From positions 22,915 to 86,914 of the forward strand of contig JADJAE010000042.1 of NCBI GenBank assembly GCA_016704445.1: a stretch of 64,000 nucleotides of DNA, in the 5' to 3' direction. Below, piece after piece: positions 43,790 through 52,433 of this stretch. Below the pieces are notes generated by a model. The model worked only from the letters and a program-made list of their open reading frames with translations, had not been told where the DNA came from and ran no database searches. The stretch comes from Deltaproteobacteria bacterium (lineage in GTDB: Bacteria; Myxococcota_A; Polyangia; Polyangiales; Ga0077539). Made by a program: the position numbers and the translations under genes. Numbering within the stretch: the stretch's first letter is position 1; each line of letters opens with the position of its first letter.

Positions 43790-46105
43790 TCAGGGGCTGG
43801 TCGCGGCGTCGGCGCCGGAAGTCTCCGGGCCCCGGGCCGCGCTGATACGCTCTTGCAGCGACTCGATCTGTCGACGCGCCATCTCCGAGCGCGAGCCGCC
43901 CGGGTTGATCGCGAGGTACTGCTGGTAGGCCTGCACCGCCTGGCCGTAGCTGCGCTGATGGCTATAGGCCTCGCCGAGCCCGATGTAGGCCTCGGAGTAC
44001 CGGGGGTTGCTGGCGAGCGCCTGGCGAAACCGCGAGATCGCGGCGCTGACGGAGTTCTGGTCGAGCTCGACGAAGCCGAGGCCGGTGAGCGCCTCGGAGC
44101 CCGTGGCGCGCACCGCGAGGGCCTGCTGGTATCGCTCGCGGGCGAGGGCGGTGCGCCCGGCGTGCTGGAGCAGGTCGCCGTCGCGTACGAGCCGGTCGTA
44201 GTCGCGCGTCGGCGCCATCGCGGCCGCCACGACGCCGCCCGGGTCGCTGCCGTTGGAGCGGCGTGGGGTCGTCGGCGCCGCGGCCGTAGCAGGAGCCGCC
44301 GGAGGCTCAATCACCGGGGCGACCACCGGGGCCACCGTCGGGGCGACCACCGGGGCCGCTGCGGCCACCGCGGGGGCGCCCGCATCAGCCGCGATGTCCG
44401 CTGGCGAGGCAACGACGGTGGTGGACCCTAGCGCTCGAGAGATGCCCAGCAGCGCCTCGTGCTCCGGCTCGGCTCGCAGCGCCTCCGCGAGGAGATCCTG
44501 CGCGCCGCGCACGTCGCCGCTTCGCTGGAGCAGCCGCGCCAGGGCCACGCGGGCCCGCTGGTTCTGCGGTTCGGCGCCGATGGCGGCGCGGAGCCCGGAG
44601 ATGGCAGAGGCGGCGTCATCGGGCAGCGTCGCGAGCGCGAGGTAGAGCGAGGTCTCGCTGGTGGGCGGGGCCCGGCGGGCCGCCTCCAGGTGGTTGGTGA
44701 GCGTCGGCGAGCCGACCACGCGGGCCACGTCGGCGAGTCGAGCCTCGACGACCCCGCGCTCGGCGGGGGCCACCGAGTCGAGCGCCTCCTCCGCCGCCCG
44801 GAGGTCGGTACGGGCCCGCTCCCTGCGCGCCACGCCGTCGCGGCGCACGAGCTCGGCCGAGGCGCGAAGCCGCGGAGAGTCGGCGCCCGGCAGGGCGGCC
44901 TGGGCCTCGAGGTCATCGGCCTGCTGGGTGAGCATCTCCGACCAGGCGGCCAGCACCTCGGCGCGCGTCGCCACCAGCGCCGCATCGTTGGGGCGCAGCG
45001 CGATCGCGGCGGAGAGTTCTTCCCGCGCCTCGTCCATTCCGGCGGCGGTGAAGCGCCGTACCCGCTCGGTGGCGTCGGCGATGACCCGATCGCGTCGGGC
45101 GGTGTCCTGCGCGGCCGTGGCCGCGGACGGGGGAGGGGTGTTGGTGCCGAAGACGCCCGAGCGGTAGGAGACCAGCAACGCGCCACCCGCGATGAGCGCG
45201 CCGGCCACCAGGCCGACGCCGAGGCCACCGCGACGGTTCGCGGGGGGAATGCTCCGCAGCCCGTGAGGGTCGGAAGAGATCGAGCGCGTCGGGGCCTGAT
45301 CATCGACGAGGTCACGCGGCGAGGCGGTGAGGGCGGGCAGCGGAGGCAGCACCACCTTCGGAGGCAGGCTCGCGGGGCGGGGGCGGGCGCGCTCGACCTC
45401 GTCGGCCAGGGGTTCGTGCCGATCGGGGCTCGGCAAGGGAGACATCGGGCCCATCTCCGCCGGCATCTTCGGCGGCGGCGGGATCTGCACCATGGTGTTG
45501 GCGTTGGCCGGCGAGGCGGCGCTCTTCACGGCCGACGGCCCGCGGAGCACGCTGGGCACCGGCGGAGGCGTCCCGCCGTGGGAGGGCGCGCGCAGCGAGA
45601 CCGGCGGGGGAGGCGGAGCGGCGCCGCCGGGACGGATCGTGGGAGAGCTCAGCGCCGGGGTCGGTCGCGAGGGGTTCACCGTGACGGAGCGGTTGTATCC
45701 AGGGGCGGGCGTCGGGGCGCGCACGCCGCTCATGCTGGGAAAGCGCTGACCCGATCGCCCTGGAGCGTTCTGCGAGGCGCGCAGCTCGGCGGTGGCGAAG
45801 AAGCTCTCGAGCTCCGCGATGGCGCCGAGGCTCTTCCAGCCTTCGCCCGCGCGGGAGATCTCGTCCATCTTGCTGACCTTGCCCTCGAGGATCCATTTCT
45901 GGAGCACCGCGAGGGAGTCGAAGGGGATCACCGTTCCGTCAGGTCGCCGGAGGTTCCACACCTTGGCGGCGTCGGTCTCGGACGTGGGGCGGAAGATCTT
46001 GAACTGATGGCTGCAGTTCGTGCATTTGACGGTGGTTCCACGCTCGGAGACCAGCGCGTCGTCAAATTCGTACTCTGCCTTGCAGCGTTCACATACGACG
46101 TCCAT
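43790..46105 (-). CDS. zinc-finger/GYF-like, single-pass membrane TPR protein
   Basis: A 771-aa protein from ATG 46103-46105. Residues 1-40 are an MJ0042-type zinc ribbon (CERC, then CTNC). A GYF_2-like domain follows (WNLRRPDGTVIPFDSLAVLQKWI, here read as two parts). Next comes a Pro-rich region (about 110-280), one membrane helix (GVGLVAGALIAGGALLVSY), and then TPR repeats, clearest at the C-terminus (SEALTGLGFVELDQN, YSEAYIGLGEAYSHQ). Such zinc-ribbon/TPR proteins are frequent in myxobacteria, often tied to surface motility or secretion complexes. It is followed after two bases by the giant TPR gene, so the two proteins probably work together. Confidence 0.78.
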   Translation of the reverse strand: MDVVCERCKAEYEFDDALVSERGTTVKCTNCSHQFKIFRPTSETDAAKVWNLRRPDGTVIPFDSLAVLQKWILEGKVSKMDEISRAGEGWKSLGAIAELESFFATAELRASQNAPGRSGQRFPSMSGVRAPTPAPGYNRSVTVNPSRPTPALSSPTIRPGGAAPPPPPVSLRAPSHGGTPPPVPSVLRGPSAVKSAASPANANTMVQIPPPPKMPAEMGPMSPLPSPDRHEPLADEVERARPRPASLPPKVVLPPLPALTASPRDLVDDQAPTRSISSDPHGLRSIPPANRRGGLGVGLVAGALIAGGALLVSYRSGVFGTNTPPPSAATAAQDTARRDRVIADATERVRRFTAAGMDEAREELSAAIALRPNDAALVATRAEVLAAWSEMLTQQADDLEAQAALPGADSPRLRASAELVRRDGVARRERARTDLRAAEEALDSVAPAERGVVEARLADVARVVGSPTLTNHLEAARRAPPTSETSLYLALATLPDDAASAISGLRAAIGAEPQNQRARVALARLLQRSGDVRGAQDLLAEALRAEPEHEALLGISRALGSTTVVASPADIAADAGAPAVAAAAPVVAPTVAPVVAPVIEPPAAPATAAAPTTPRRSNGSDPGGVVAAAMAPTRDYDRLVRDGDLLQHAGRTALARERYQQALAVRATGSEALTGLGFVELDQNSVSAAISRFRQALASNPRYSEAYIGLGEAYSHQRSYGQAVQAYQQYLAINPGGSRSEMARRQIESLQERISAARGPETSGADAATSP

Positions 46106-46393
46106 GCGCTTGGTCTGCCCTCTTCTCCCGGCGGCGCGGACGATAACAGACTGCTCTCCGCCGTGGCGAAACAACTACAGCGATCCCGACGATGCGGTCG
46201 CGCGGGCGGCAATCGTTCACGGGGGCGCTATGAACACGCATTCACGCCGCTCGGAGAGCTACCCGATGGAACGATTGCCGCGACTTGAGTCCCGGCATGG
46301 GAGATGCTGAAACGGTCCGTCGTACCGAAGCTAGAAACCACTAAGGCACCCGCGAGACCATCTGCGGTGGACCACTGTTCCGGAGGCGTCGCT
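46106..46393. promoter_or_regulatory. divergent intergenic region
   Basis: 288 bases between divergent genes, less GC-rich than its flanks. GGAGG (46382-46386) is the ribosome-binding site of the right-hand gene. I see no strong -35/-10 pair, hairpin or repeat here. Confidence 0.35.
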
Positions 46394-47407
46394 ATGCGCA
46401 AGCACCCCATCACTGTTCAATCCTTCATGATCGTCGGCTCGCTCGGCGCGTGGCTGCTTGGTTGCCCGGTGTGGAGCGAGCATGACGACGGCCCCGACGG
46501 CGTCCCCGTGGTCGACGCCGGCACCACCGACCGCCCCCCGGTCGTGTTCGACACCGGCCCCCGCGTCTGCACCGTCAACCGCGACTGTGCGAGCGGCTAC
46601 TGCGACCCCACCGGCCGCTGCGCCACCACCCAGTCCTGCACCAGCACCGCGGGCTGCCCGAGCGGCTCCTACTGCGAGACATCGCGCGGCACCTGCGTCC
46701 CCGGCTGCAGCGCCAACGCCGACTGCGCCCGGGTCGCCGCGAACCTCGTCTGCGACACCGCGGCGCGGCGCTGCGTCCCCGGCGGCGGATGCACCGCCGA
46801 CGCCCAGTGCGCGGCGACGCCCGCGACGCCGGTGTGCCTCGGCGGAAGCTGCCAGCCCAGGGCCAACCAGTGCCAGTTCGACTACCAGTGCACCGGCTCC
46901 GGCCAGTCGTGCGTCGACGGCCAGTGCATCGTCGGCTGCACCACCGCCAACGCCGCGACCGCCTGCGCCGCGGGCCAGGTCTGCACCAACAGCCGCTGCA
47001 CCTACCCCACCACGGGCGCCGACTGCGGCGGCCGATGCACCGCCGCGCAGCTCTGCGTGAGCGGCACCTGCCTCGCGACCTGCACCGCCGACGCGACCTG
47101 CGGCAGCAACCAGGTGTGCGTGGGCGGCGTGTGCCGCGTCGACACCCGGCCCCGCCCCTTCTGCACCATGGACTCGCAGTGCAACGCGAACTCCGTCTGC
47201 AACAACGGCGCGTGCCGCCGCCTCTGCCCGACGCCGTCCACGATGCCTGACGGCGCGTGCATGACCGTCGACGTGCAGTTCAACCTCTGCGCGACCGACA
47301 CCATGGGCCGCTCGCTCTGCACCAGCACCAACGAGCAGCGCCCCGAGTGCGCCCGCTCGTCCAACTGCACCGCCGGCCGCACCTGCGTCAACGCCCGCTG
47401 CCAGTGA
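46394..47407 (+). CDS. cysteine-rich lipoprotein with EGF/Dickkopf-like spacing
   Basis: A 337-aa protein. ATG 46394 has GGAGG seven bases upstream. The signal peptide ends in the lipobox LLGC. An acidic linker (DDGPDGVPVVDAG) follows. The rest is cysteine-rich, with roughly 40 Cys in patterns such as NRDCASGYCDPTGRC, CPSGSYCETSRGTCVPGC and DATCGSNQVCVGGVC. These C-x(5-6)-C-x(4-5)-C repeats predict small disulfide knots on the cell surface. It is a separate repeat class from the NCGACG proteins. It converges on another lipoprotein gene after three bases. Function unknown. Confidence 0.78.
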   Translation: MRKHPITVQSFMIVGSLGAWLLGCPVWSEHDDGPDGVPVVDAGTTDRPPVVFDTGPRVCTVNRDCASGYCDPTGRCATTQSCTSTAGCPSGSYCETSRGTCVPGCSANADCARVAANLVCDTAARRCVPGGGCTADAQCAATPATPVCLGGSCQPRANQCQFDYQCTGSGQSCVDGQCIVGCTTANAATACAAGQVCTNSRCTYPTTGADCGGRCTAAQLCVSGTCLATCTADATCGSNQVCVGGVCRVDTRPRPFCTMDSQCNANSVCNNGACRRLCPTPSTMPDGACMTVDVQFNLCATDTMGRSLCTSTNEQRPECARSSNCTAGRTCVNARCQ

Positions 47408-47410
47408 CGC

Positions 47411-48246
47411 TCAGCGCGCCGTGATCGTCACCGCGCGCACCGCCTCTCCGCCCCGCTGATCCCGCAGCACGGCCCACACCCGGGCCACCTCTCCCCCAGA
47501 CAGCACCCGCCCCGGAGTCCAACGGAAGGCCATCGGCGCCACGACGCCGGGCTCCGTCACCACCCGCGGCGGATCTACGCTCCCGGTGCTCACGTACACC
47601 GAGGCCATCAGCGACTCGGAGCCCCCGTCGAAGGCCTCCGCCGCGCCGTCCGGGGGGCGTCAGGGGTGAGCGTAGCGCGGGCCAGCCCCGTCACACGCAC
47701 GCGCGGCCCGACCGAAGGGGTCGGTCCGCCCGGGGTCGATGACCCGCGCGTCCAGGCCGCGATGGGGGGCGGGCGGTTGAGGGCCCCGGTCGCTCTCACG
47801 GTCACCCGGCGAAAGGCCTCGGAGCCGACGCCCTCAGGGCACACCAGCCGCCCCTCCCGGGGGTCGATCACCGCGTCCAGCGAGGGGCACGCGATGGCGT
47901 AGACCACCAGGGTCCGCTCGGTCTCCGTCCCCCGCAGCGAAAGCTCCGCCGCAGGAAGCTCCACCCTGTCTGTCTCCCCGGACCCCAGCTCGACGCTCCC
48001 GGAGGCCCTCGCGCACGCCCTGGGGTCGTCCACCGCCCCCGGGTCGCAGAGCCTCCAGCGCCAACGGAGGCCTCGTCCCCCCAGCGGGTCGTGCCACACC
48101 GCCCTCACCGCCAGCGCCTCGCCCGGCCGCACCTCCGGGGTGGCCGTGCTGAGCGCGAGGATCCGCAGCACGTCAACCGTCGAGGGCGAGGGCAGCGGGT
48201 CGGCGCAGCCTCCCAAGCCCACCAGCACGAGCCACCGCGTCCTCAT
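47411..48246 (-). CDS. lipoprotein of unknown function (single-base frameshift in this sequence)
   Basis: The start ATG 48244-48246 gives MRTRWLVLVGLGGCADP with lipobox LGGC; an ATG 18 bases upstream is an alternative. The first frame runs to about 47657, then the protein continues in another frame from AAEAFDGGSESLMASVYVS to the stop at 47411. The break coincides with a run of six G (47652-47657); seven would restore one frame and give a product of about 278 aa. The mature part looks like two beta-sandwich domains (TPEVRPGEALAVRAVW, and PMAFRWTPGRVLSGGEVARVW near the end). No catalytic motif is seen. It is divergent from hutH. Confidence 0.66.
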
Positions 48247-48299
48247 CGGCCGGGAGCATCCCATGCCCGACGCGATCTGGTGGTAGACCCTCTTCCCCT

Positions 48300-49847
48300 A
48301 TGAGCGAGCTGGTCCTGATCGGGTCGACGTTGACGGTGGAGGATCTCGTGGCGGTGGCGCGTCGGCGCGCCCCGGTGGGCTTCGATGACGAGGCCCGCGA
48401 CCGGGTCTCCGCAGCGCGCGCTGCCATCGACGCGGTGGTCGCCGGGGGCGACGAGTCCCCTCGGGTCTACGGCGTCAACACGGGCTTCGGCGCCCTCGCC
48501 GAGACGCGCATCTCCCCCGCCGACATCCGAACGCTCCAGCACAACCTCCTGCGCAGCCACTCGTGCGGCGTGGGCGAGCCGCTGCCCGCCGAGGTGGTGC
48601 GCGCCATGATGCTGCTCCGCGCGCAGGTGCTCGCGCTCGGCTACTCCGGCGTGCGCCCGGTGGTGGTCGACACGCTCGTCGCGATGCTCAACCGCGGAGT
48701 GCACCCGGTGATCCCGTCGCAGGGGAGCGTCGGGGCGTCGGGCGACCTCGCCCCGCTCGCGCACCTCGCCTCGGTGCTCATCGGCGAGGGCCGCGCGGAG
48801 TTCGACGGCAAGGTGTACCCGGGCGCCGAGGCGATGTCCCTCGCGGAGGTCGCGCCCATCGCGCTCGAGGCCAAGGAGGGGCTCTCGCTCATCAACGGCA
48901 CCCAATACATGCTCGCGTATGGCGCCCTCACGCTGTTCGACGCCGAGGCCCTCGCGCGCTGCGCCGACGTGGCCGGGGCCATGTCCCTCGAGGCCCTCAA
49001 GGGGAGCGGCAGGCCCTTCGAGGAGCGCGTGGTCGCGGTGCGCCCGCACCCCGGCGCGCTCGACGTCGCGCGCAACCTCCGCACGCTGCTCTCGGAGAGC
49101 GAGATCGCCGAGAGCCACCGCGACTGCGGCAAGGTGCAGGACCCGTACTCGCTGCGGTGCATGCCGCAGGTGCACGGGGCCTCCCGCGACGCGATGCGCT
49201 GGGTGCGCGAGGTGCTCGCCCGGGAGATGAACAGCGTCACCGACAACCCCCTGGTGTTCGTTCGCGACGGCGAGGCGGACGTGGTCTCTGGCGGCAACTT
49301 CCACGGGCAGCCCCTGGCCTTCGCGCTCGACCTCCTCGCGATGGCCTGCGCCGAGCTGGCCAACATCTCCGAGCGCCGCGTCGAGCAGCTCGTGAACCCC
49401 GCGCTCTCCTCGGGGCTGCCGCCCTTCCTCGCGCCGCACACCGGGCTCGACTCGGGCTTCATGATCGCCCAGGTCACCTCGGCCTCGCTCGTCACCGAGA
49501 ACAAGATCCTCTGCCACCCCGCCAGCGTGGACTCGATCCCCTCGTCGGCCGGCCGCGAGGACCACGTCTCCATGGGCGCGACCTCCGCCCTCAAGGCCTC
49601 GCGCGTGGTGCGCAACGCCCGCATGGCGGTGGCCATCGAGATGCTCGCCGCCGCGCAGGGCCTCGACTCGCGGCTCCCGCTCAAGCCCGGCCGCGGTGTT
49701 GCTGCGGCGCACGCGCACCTGCGCTCGATCGTCCCGACGCTGGTCGCCGACCGTGCTCTCTCGCCGGACTTCGTGCTCGCCGATGACGCCATCGCGAGCG
49801 GGGCGCTCCTCGCCGCGGTCGGGGCCGCCATCGGCGCTCTCGCCTAG
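48300..49847 (+). CDS. hutH: histidine ammonia-lyase
   Basis: A 515-aa enzyme that deaminates histidine to urocanate, the first step of histidine degradation. The MIO prosthetic group forms from A146-S147-G148 in GSVGASGDLAPLAH. Y53-G-V-N-T-G-F-G holds the catalytic tyrosine region. NGTQYML, QDPYSLRCMPQVHG and SSAGREDHVSMG are the remaining active-site blocks of HutH (as opposed to phenylalanine or tyrosine lyases). The length is typical. It stands without hutU, hutI or hutG, so the rest of the pathway must be elsewhere, or the enzyme serves another route. It is followed three bases later by a TauE/SafE exporter gene. Confidence 0.93.
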   Translation: MSELVLIGSTLTVEDLVAVARRRAPVGFDDEARDRVSAARAAIDAVVAGGDESPRVYGVNTGFGALAETRISPADIRTLQHNLLRSHSCGVGEPLPAEVVRAMMLLRAQVLALGYSGVRPVVVDTLVAMLNRGVHPVIPSQGSVGASGDLAPLAHLASVLIGEGRAEFDGKVYPGAEAMSLAEVAPIALEAKEGLSLINGTQYMLAYGALTLFDAEALARCADVAGAMSLEALKGSGRPFEERVVAVRPHPGALDVARNLRTLLSESEIAESHRDCGKVQDPYSLRCMPQVHGASRDAMRWVREVLAREMNSVTDNPLVFVRDGEADVVSGGNFHGQPLAFALDLLAMACAELANISERRVEQLVNPALSSGLPPFLAPHTGLDSGFMIAQVTSASLVTENKILCHPASVDSIPSSAGREDHVSMGATSALKASRVVRNARMAVAIEMLAAAQGLDSRLPLKPGRGVAAAHAHLRSIVPTLVADRALSPDFVLADDAIASGALLAAVGAAIGALA

Positions 49848-49850
49848 GCG

Positions 49851-50612
49851 ATGGAGCTCCAGGTCACCGCCGCCCTCGTCGCCGCCGCCTTCGCCGCCGG
49901 AACCATCGACGCCATCGCGGGCGGCGGAGGGCTCATCACCCTGCCGTCGCTCCTCGCCGCGGGCCTCCCCCCGCAGCTCGCGCTCGGGACCAACAAGGGC
50001 CAGTCGACCTTCGGCAGCTTCAGCGCCCTCGTGAACTTCTGGCGCCTCGGCGTCATCGACCGCACCCGCGTAGCCGCCTCCTTCCTCTTCGGCTTCGTCG
50101 GATCGCTCGCGGGCGCATGGCTCGTGCTGCAGGTTCCGCCCTCGCTGCTGCGCCCGGTGGTGCTGGTGCTGCTGGTGCTCGTCGCCCTTCGGCTCACCTT
50201 CCGCCGCGACGTGGCCGCGCCCGCCGAACCGCTCCCTCCAGGGGCCTCGCCGCAGCGCCGCGCCATGGCCATCGCCCTCGTCATCGGCACCTACGACGGC
50301 TTCTTCGGCCCCGGCACCGGGACCTTCCTGATCCTCTCGTACGTGACCTGGCTGCGGGAGGCGATGGCCCGCGCGAGCGCCAACGCCAAGGTCGTCAACT
50401 TCGCCTCCAACCTCGCCGCGCTCGCCATCTTCGCCTCGCAGGGCGTCGTGCGCTGGGACGTCGCGCTCCCGATGGCGGGGGCGCAGTTTCTCGGCGGGGC
50501 CTTCGGGGCGAGGCTCGCGGTGCGGCGGGGCGATCGCTTCGTGCGCTGGGTCGTGCTCGCGGTGGTGATCTGCCTCGTCGTCAAGATTGCGGTCGACCTC
50601 GTTCGGGGCTGA
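49851..50612 (+). CDS. sulfite exporter TauE/SafE family membrane protein
   Basis: A 253-aa protein with about seven or eight membrane segments. The two family repeats are visible: AGTIDAIAGGGGLITLPSLL with ALGTNKGQSTFGSF in the first half, and GFFGPGTGTFLILSYV with NAKVVNFASNLAAL in the second. The G-GGG-L and N-x-K motifs are those of TauE/SafE (formerly DUF81) transporters of sulfonates or other small anions. The start is ATG 49851, three bases after hutH, so both may share a transcript. The substrate is not predictable. Confidence 0.88.
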   Translation: MELQVTAALVAAAFAAGTIDAIAGGGGLITLPSLLAAGLPPQLALGTNKGQSTFGSFSALVNFWRLGVIDRTRVAASFLFGFVGSLAGAWLVLQVPPSLLRPVVLVLLVLVALRLTFRRDVAAPAEPLPPGASPQRRAMAIALVIGTYDGFFGPGTGTFLILSYVTWLREAMARASANAKVVNFASNLAALAIFASQGVVRWDVALPMAGAQFLGGAFGARLAVRRGDRFVRWVVLAVVICLVVKIAVDLVRG

Positions 50613-50665
50613 CGTCGCGAACTTCGGGTGCCGCCCGCCGGGCTGCTACGTCTGGGGGCGCTGTG

Positions 50666-51343
50666 ATGACGCTCCCCTCCAGGCTCGGTGAGACCACCCT
50701 CGGCGACCTGCTCGCCGCGCTCCGCCGCGCCCACGCGACCGGCACCCTGGAGCTCATCGAGCCCGACCAGGTGCACCACCTCCACCTCCGCGCGGGGGCC
50801 GTGCAGGCCGTCGAGTCGAGCGCCGATCCGCGGCGCTTCGGAGACCTCGCCGTCGCCGCGGGCCTCGCCTCGCGACACGCCGTGGAGAGCGCCTGGGGAG
50901 TCGGTCGGGCGAGGGGCTTCCGCATCGGGCAGTCGCTGGTGTGGAGGCGCGTGGTGAGCTCCTCCGCGCGCGACCGGGTCCTCGACTCGCAGCGCCTCGC
51001 GAGGCTCGATTCGCTCTACCGGGTGCGAGACGCGGCGCTGCGGTTCCGCTCGGCGAGGGCGCTCCCCGAGGGGACCGCCGAGCAGGCGCCGCTCGGGGCC
51101 AGGGAGACCTTCCACGGCCGGCCGAGGAGGCGCGACCATGGGCGGAGCATGGTGGATCCCGCGCGCGTCGAGGCGCTCGCGACGCTGGGCTTCGACCACG
51201 ACCCGGGGGTCGTGCTGCTGCGCCGTCGCTTCCAGGAGCTGGTGCTGACGCTGCACCCCGACCGCCACCCGGAGGATGCCTCCCGGGGGCGTGGCGACCG
51301 GCTGCGCGCGGTGATCGCCGCGTACCGGCTGCTTCGAGGGTGA
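50666..51343 (+). CDS. DUF4388 protein with C-terminal J-like domain
   Basis: A 225-aa protein. Residues 8-105 match the DUF4388 (PATAN-like) pattern: TLGDLLAALRRAHATGTLEL and LRAGAVQAVESS. This domain is common in myxobacterial and cyanobacterial signalling proteins. Residues about 168-225 look like a DnaJ domain, with FDHDPGVVLLRRRFQELVLTL followed by HPDRHPED. The HPD triad is intact, so it could stimulate an Hsp70. The ATG at 50666 is preceded by an in-frame GTG at 50663, either of which could be used. It could link a signalling module to chaperone recruitment; this is inference. Confidence 0.76.
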   Translation: MTLPSRLGETTLGDLLAALRRAHATGTLELIEPDQVHHLHLRAGAVQAVESSADPRRFGDLAVAAGLASRHAVESAWGVGRARGFRIGQSLVWRRVVSSSARDRVLDSQRLARLDSLYRVRDAALRFRSARALPEGTAEQAPLGARETFHGRPRRRDHGRSMVDPARVEALATLGFDHDPGVVLLRRRFQELVLTLHPDRHPEDASRGRGDRLRAVIAAYRLLRG

Positions 51344-51356
51344 AGGGGAGTCGAGA

Positions 51357-52340
51357 CTAACGGGAGACGGGCATGAGCCCGCCTGCGGCGGGGGACGGCG
51401 AGGCGGAGGCGCCAGAGGTGTCGGCCTCGATGCGTCGGAGCGAGACGGGGATCGTCACGATGGCGCCGGTGAGGCTCGGGTGGAAGTGGAGCTGCCGCCC
51501 GAGGGTCACCACGCAGTCGCGCATCGGCGAGGGAAACTCCGCCGGGGTGATGTCGAGGCGGTTGACGTTGCCCGAGGGCTCGACCGCGACGCGCAGGGTG
51601 AAGTCTCCCTCCGCGGCGGGGTTCACCACGAGCGTGGCGGCGTAGCAGGTGTCGGCGAGCGTCTGCACGTCGGGCACGACGGCGTCGACGAGCTCGCGGG
51701 TCATCACGTGCGCCGGGGTGCTGGCGGGGATGAGCGCCGGGCGCCACGGGCGGACGGTGATGTTCTCGGGGTTGGGCACCTGCATCTCGCCGGGGCGGGG
51801 CGGCGGGAGCGTGGGCATCGGCACCGTCTGCCCGCTGATCTCGCCGCTGCGGAAGCTGAACGGGAAGGACACCAGCGAGGGGGCGCCCATCCCCGGGAAG
51901 CGGCGGGTGCGGAGCGCCGCGAGGACGCACTGCGACATGATGGCGAGCGAGGGGTCGGGCGAGCCGATGGTCTCGACGTCGTCGATGGAGCCCGATGGGC
52001 CGATGCGCATCAGGGTGACGATGGAGCCGCCGGCCTGCGGGGAGAACGCGAGGAAGGCTTTGTAGCAGGCGCGCACCGGCTCGTTGGTCGACACCAGGAT
52101 GGGCTGCGCGAGCTCCAGGGACATGGAGCCGCTGCGGCGCGATCCGCGGCGCGGGGGAGGGGGCATCTGCGGCGGCGTGGGCGAGATCCACTGCGCGTGG
52201 GAGACGCGCACCTCGGGGAGCGAGATGGCGATCGGGTCTGGGGGATGCGGGGCCGTGAGCGGGCGAGGGGGTGGGCGCGACGAACAAGCCGCAACGAGCC
52301 CGAAGGCGAACACGATCGAGGACGCGCGGACGGAGTACAT
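51357..52340 (-). CDS. lipoprotein with two AgmX/PglI (TonB-like) C-terminal domains
   Basis: A 327-aa protein from ATG 52338-52340. The lipobox VAAC lies at about residues 16-19. A Pro-rich stretch is followed by two similar alpha/beta domains: one with CYKAFLAFSPQAGGSIVTL and MSQCVLAALRTRRFP, the other with CYAATLVVNPAAEGDFTL and MRDCVVTLGRQLHFHP. Each has a G-x-V/L-x-R/D-V-x-I strand and a C-x-x-x-L helix, the layout of the AgmX/PglI domain of myxobacterial gliding-related lipoproteins. The function in this organism is unknown. It is divergent from uvrC. Confidence 0.74.
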   Translation of the reverse strand: MYSVRASSIVFAFGLVAACSSRPPPRPLTAPHPPDPIAISLPEVRVSHAQWISPTPPQMPPPPRRGSRRSGSMSLELAQPILVSTNEPVRACYKAFLAFSPQAGGSIVTLMRIGPSGSIDDVETIGSPDPSLAIMSQCVLAALRTRRFPGMGAPSLVSFPFSFRSGEISGQTVPMPTLPPPRPGEMQVPNPENITVRPWRPALIPASTPAHVMTRELVDAVVPDVQTLADTCYAATLVVNPAAEGDFTLRVAVEPSGNVNRLDITPAEFPSPMRDCVVTLGRQLHFHPSLTGAIVTIPVSLRRIEADTSGASASPSPAAGGLMPVSR

Positions 52341-52433
52341 CGCGCGCAGGATGCCAGAGTCCCGAGGGCGGGCTCAACCCTGTCGCGCGATCGATCGACC
52401 GTCGGCGCCGCGAACCGTAGACTGCGCGGCCTG

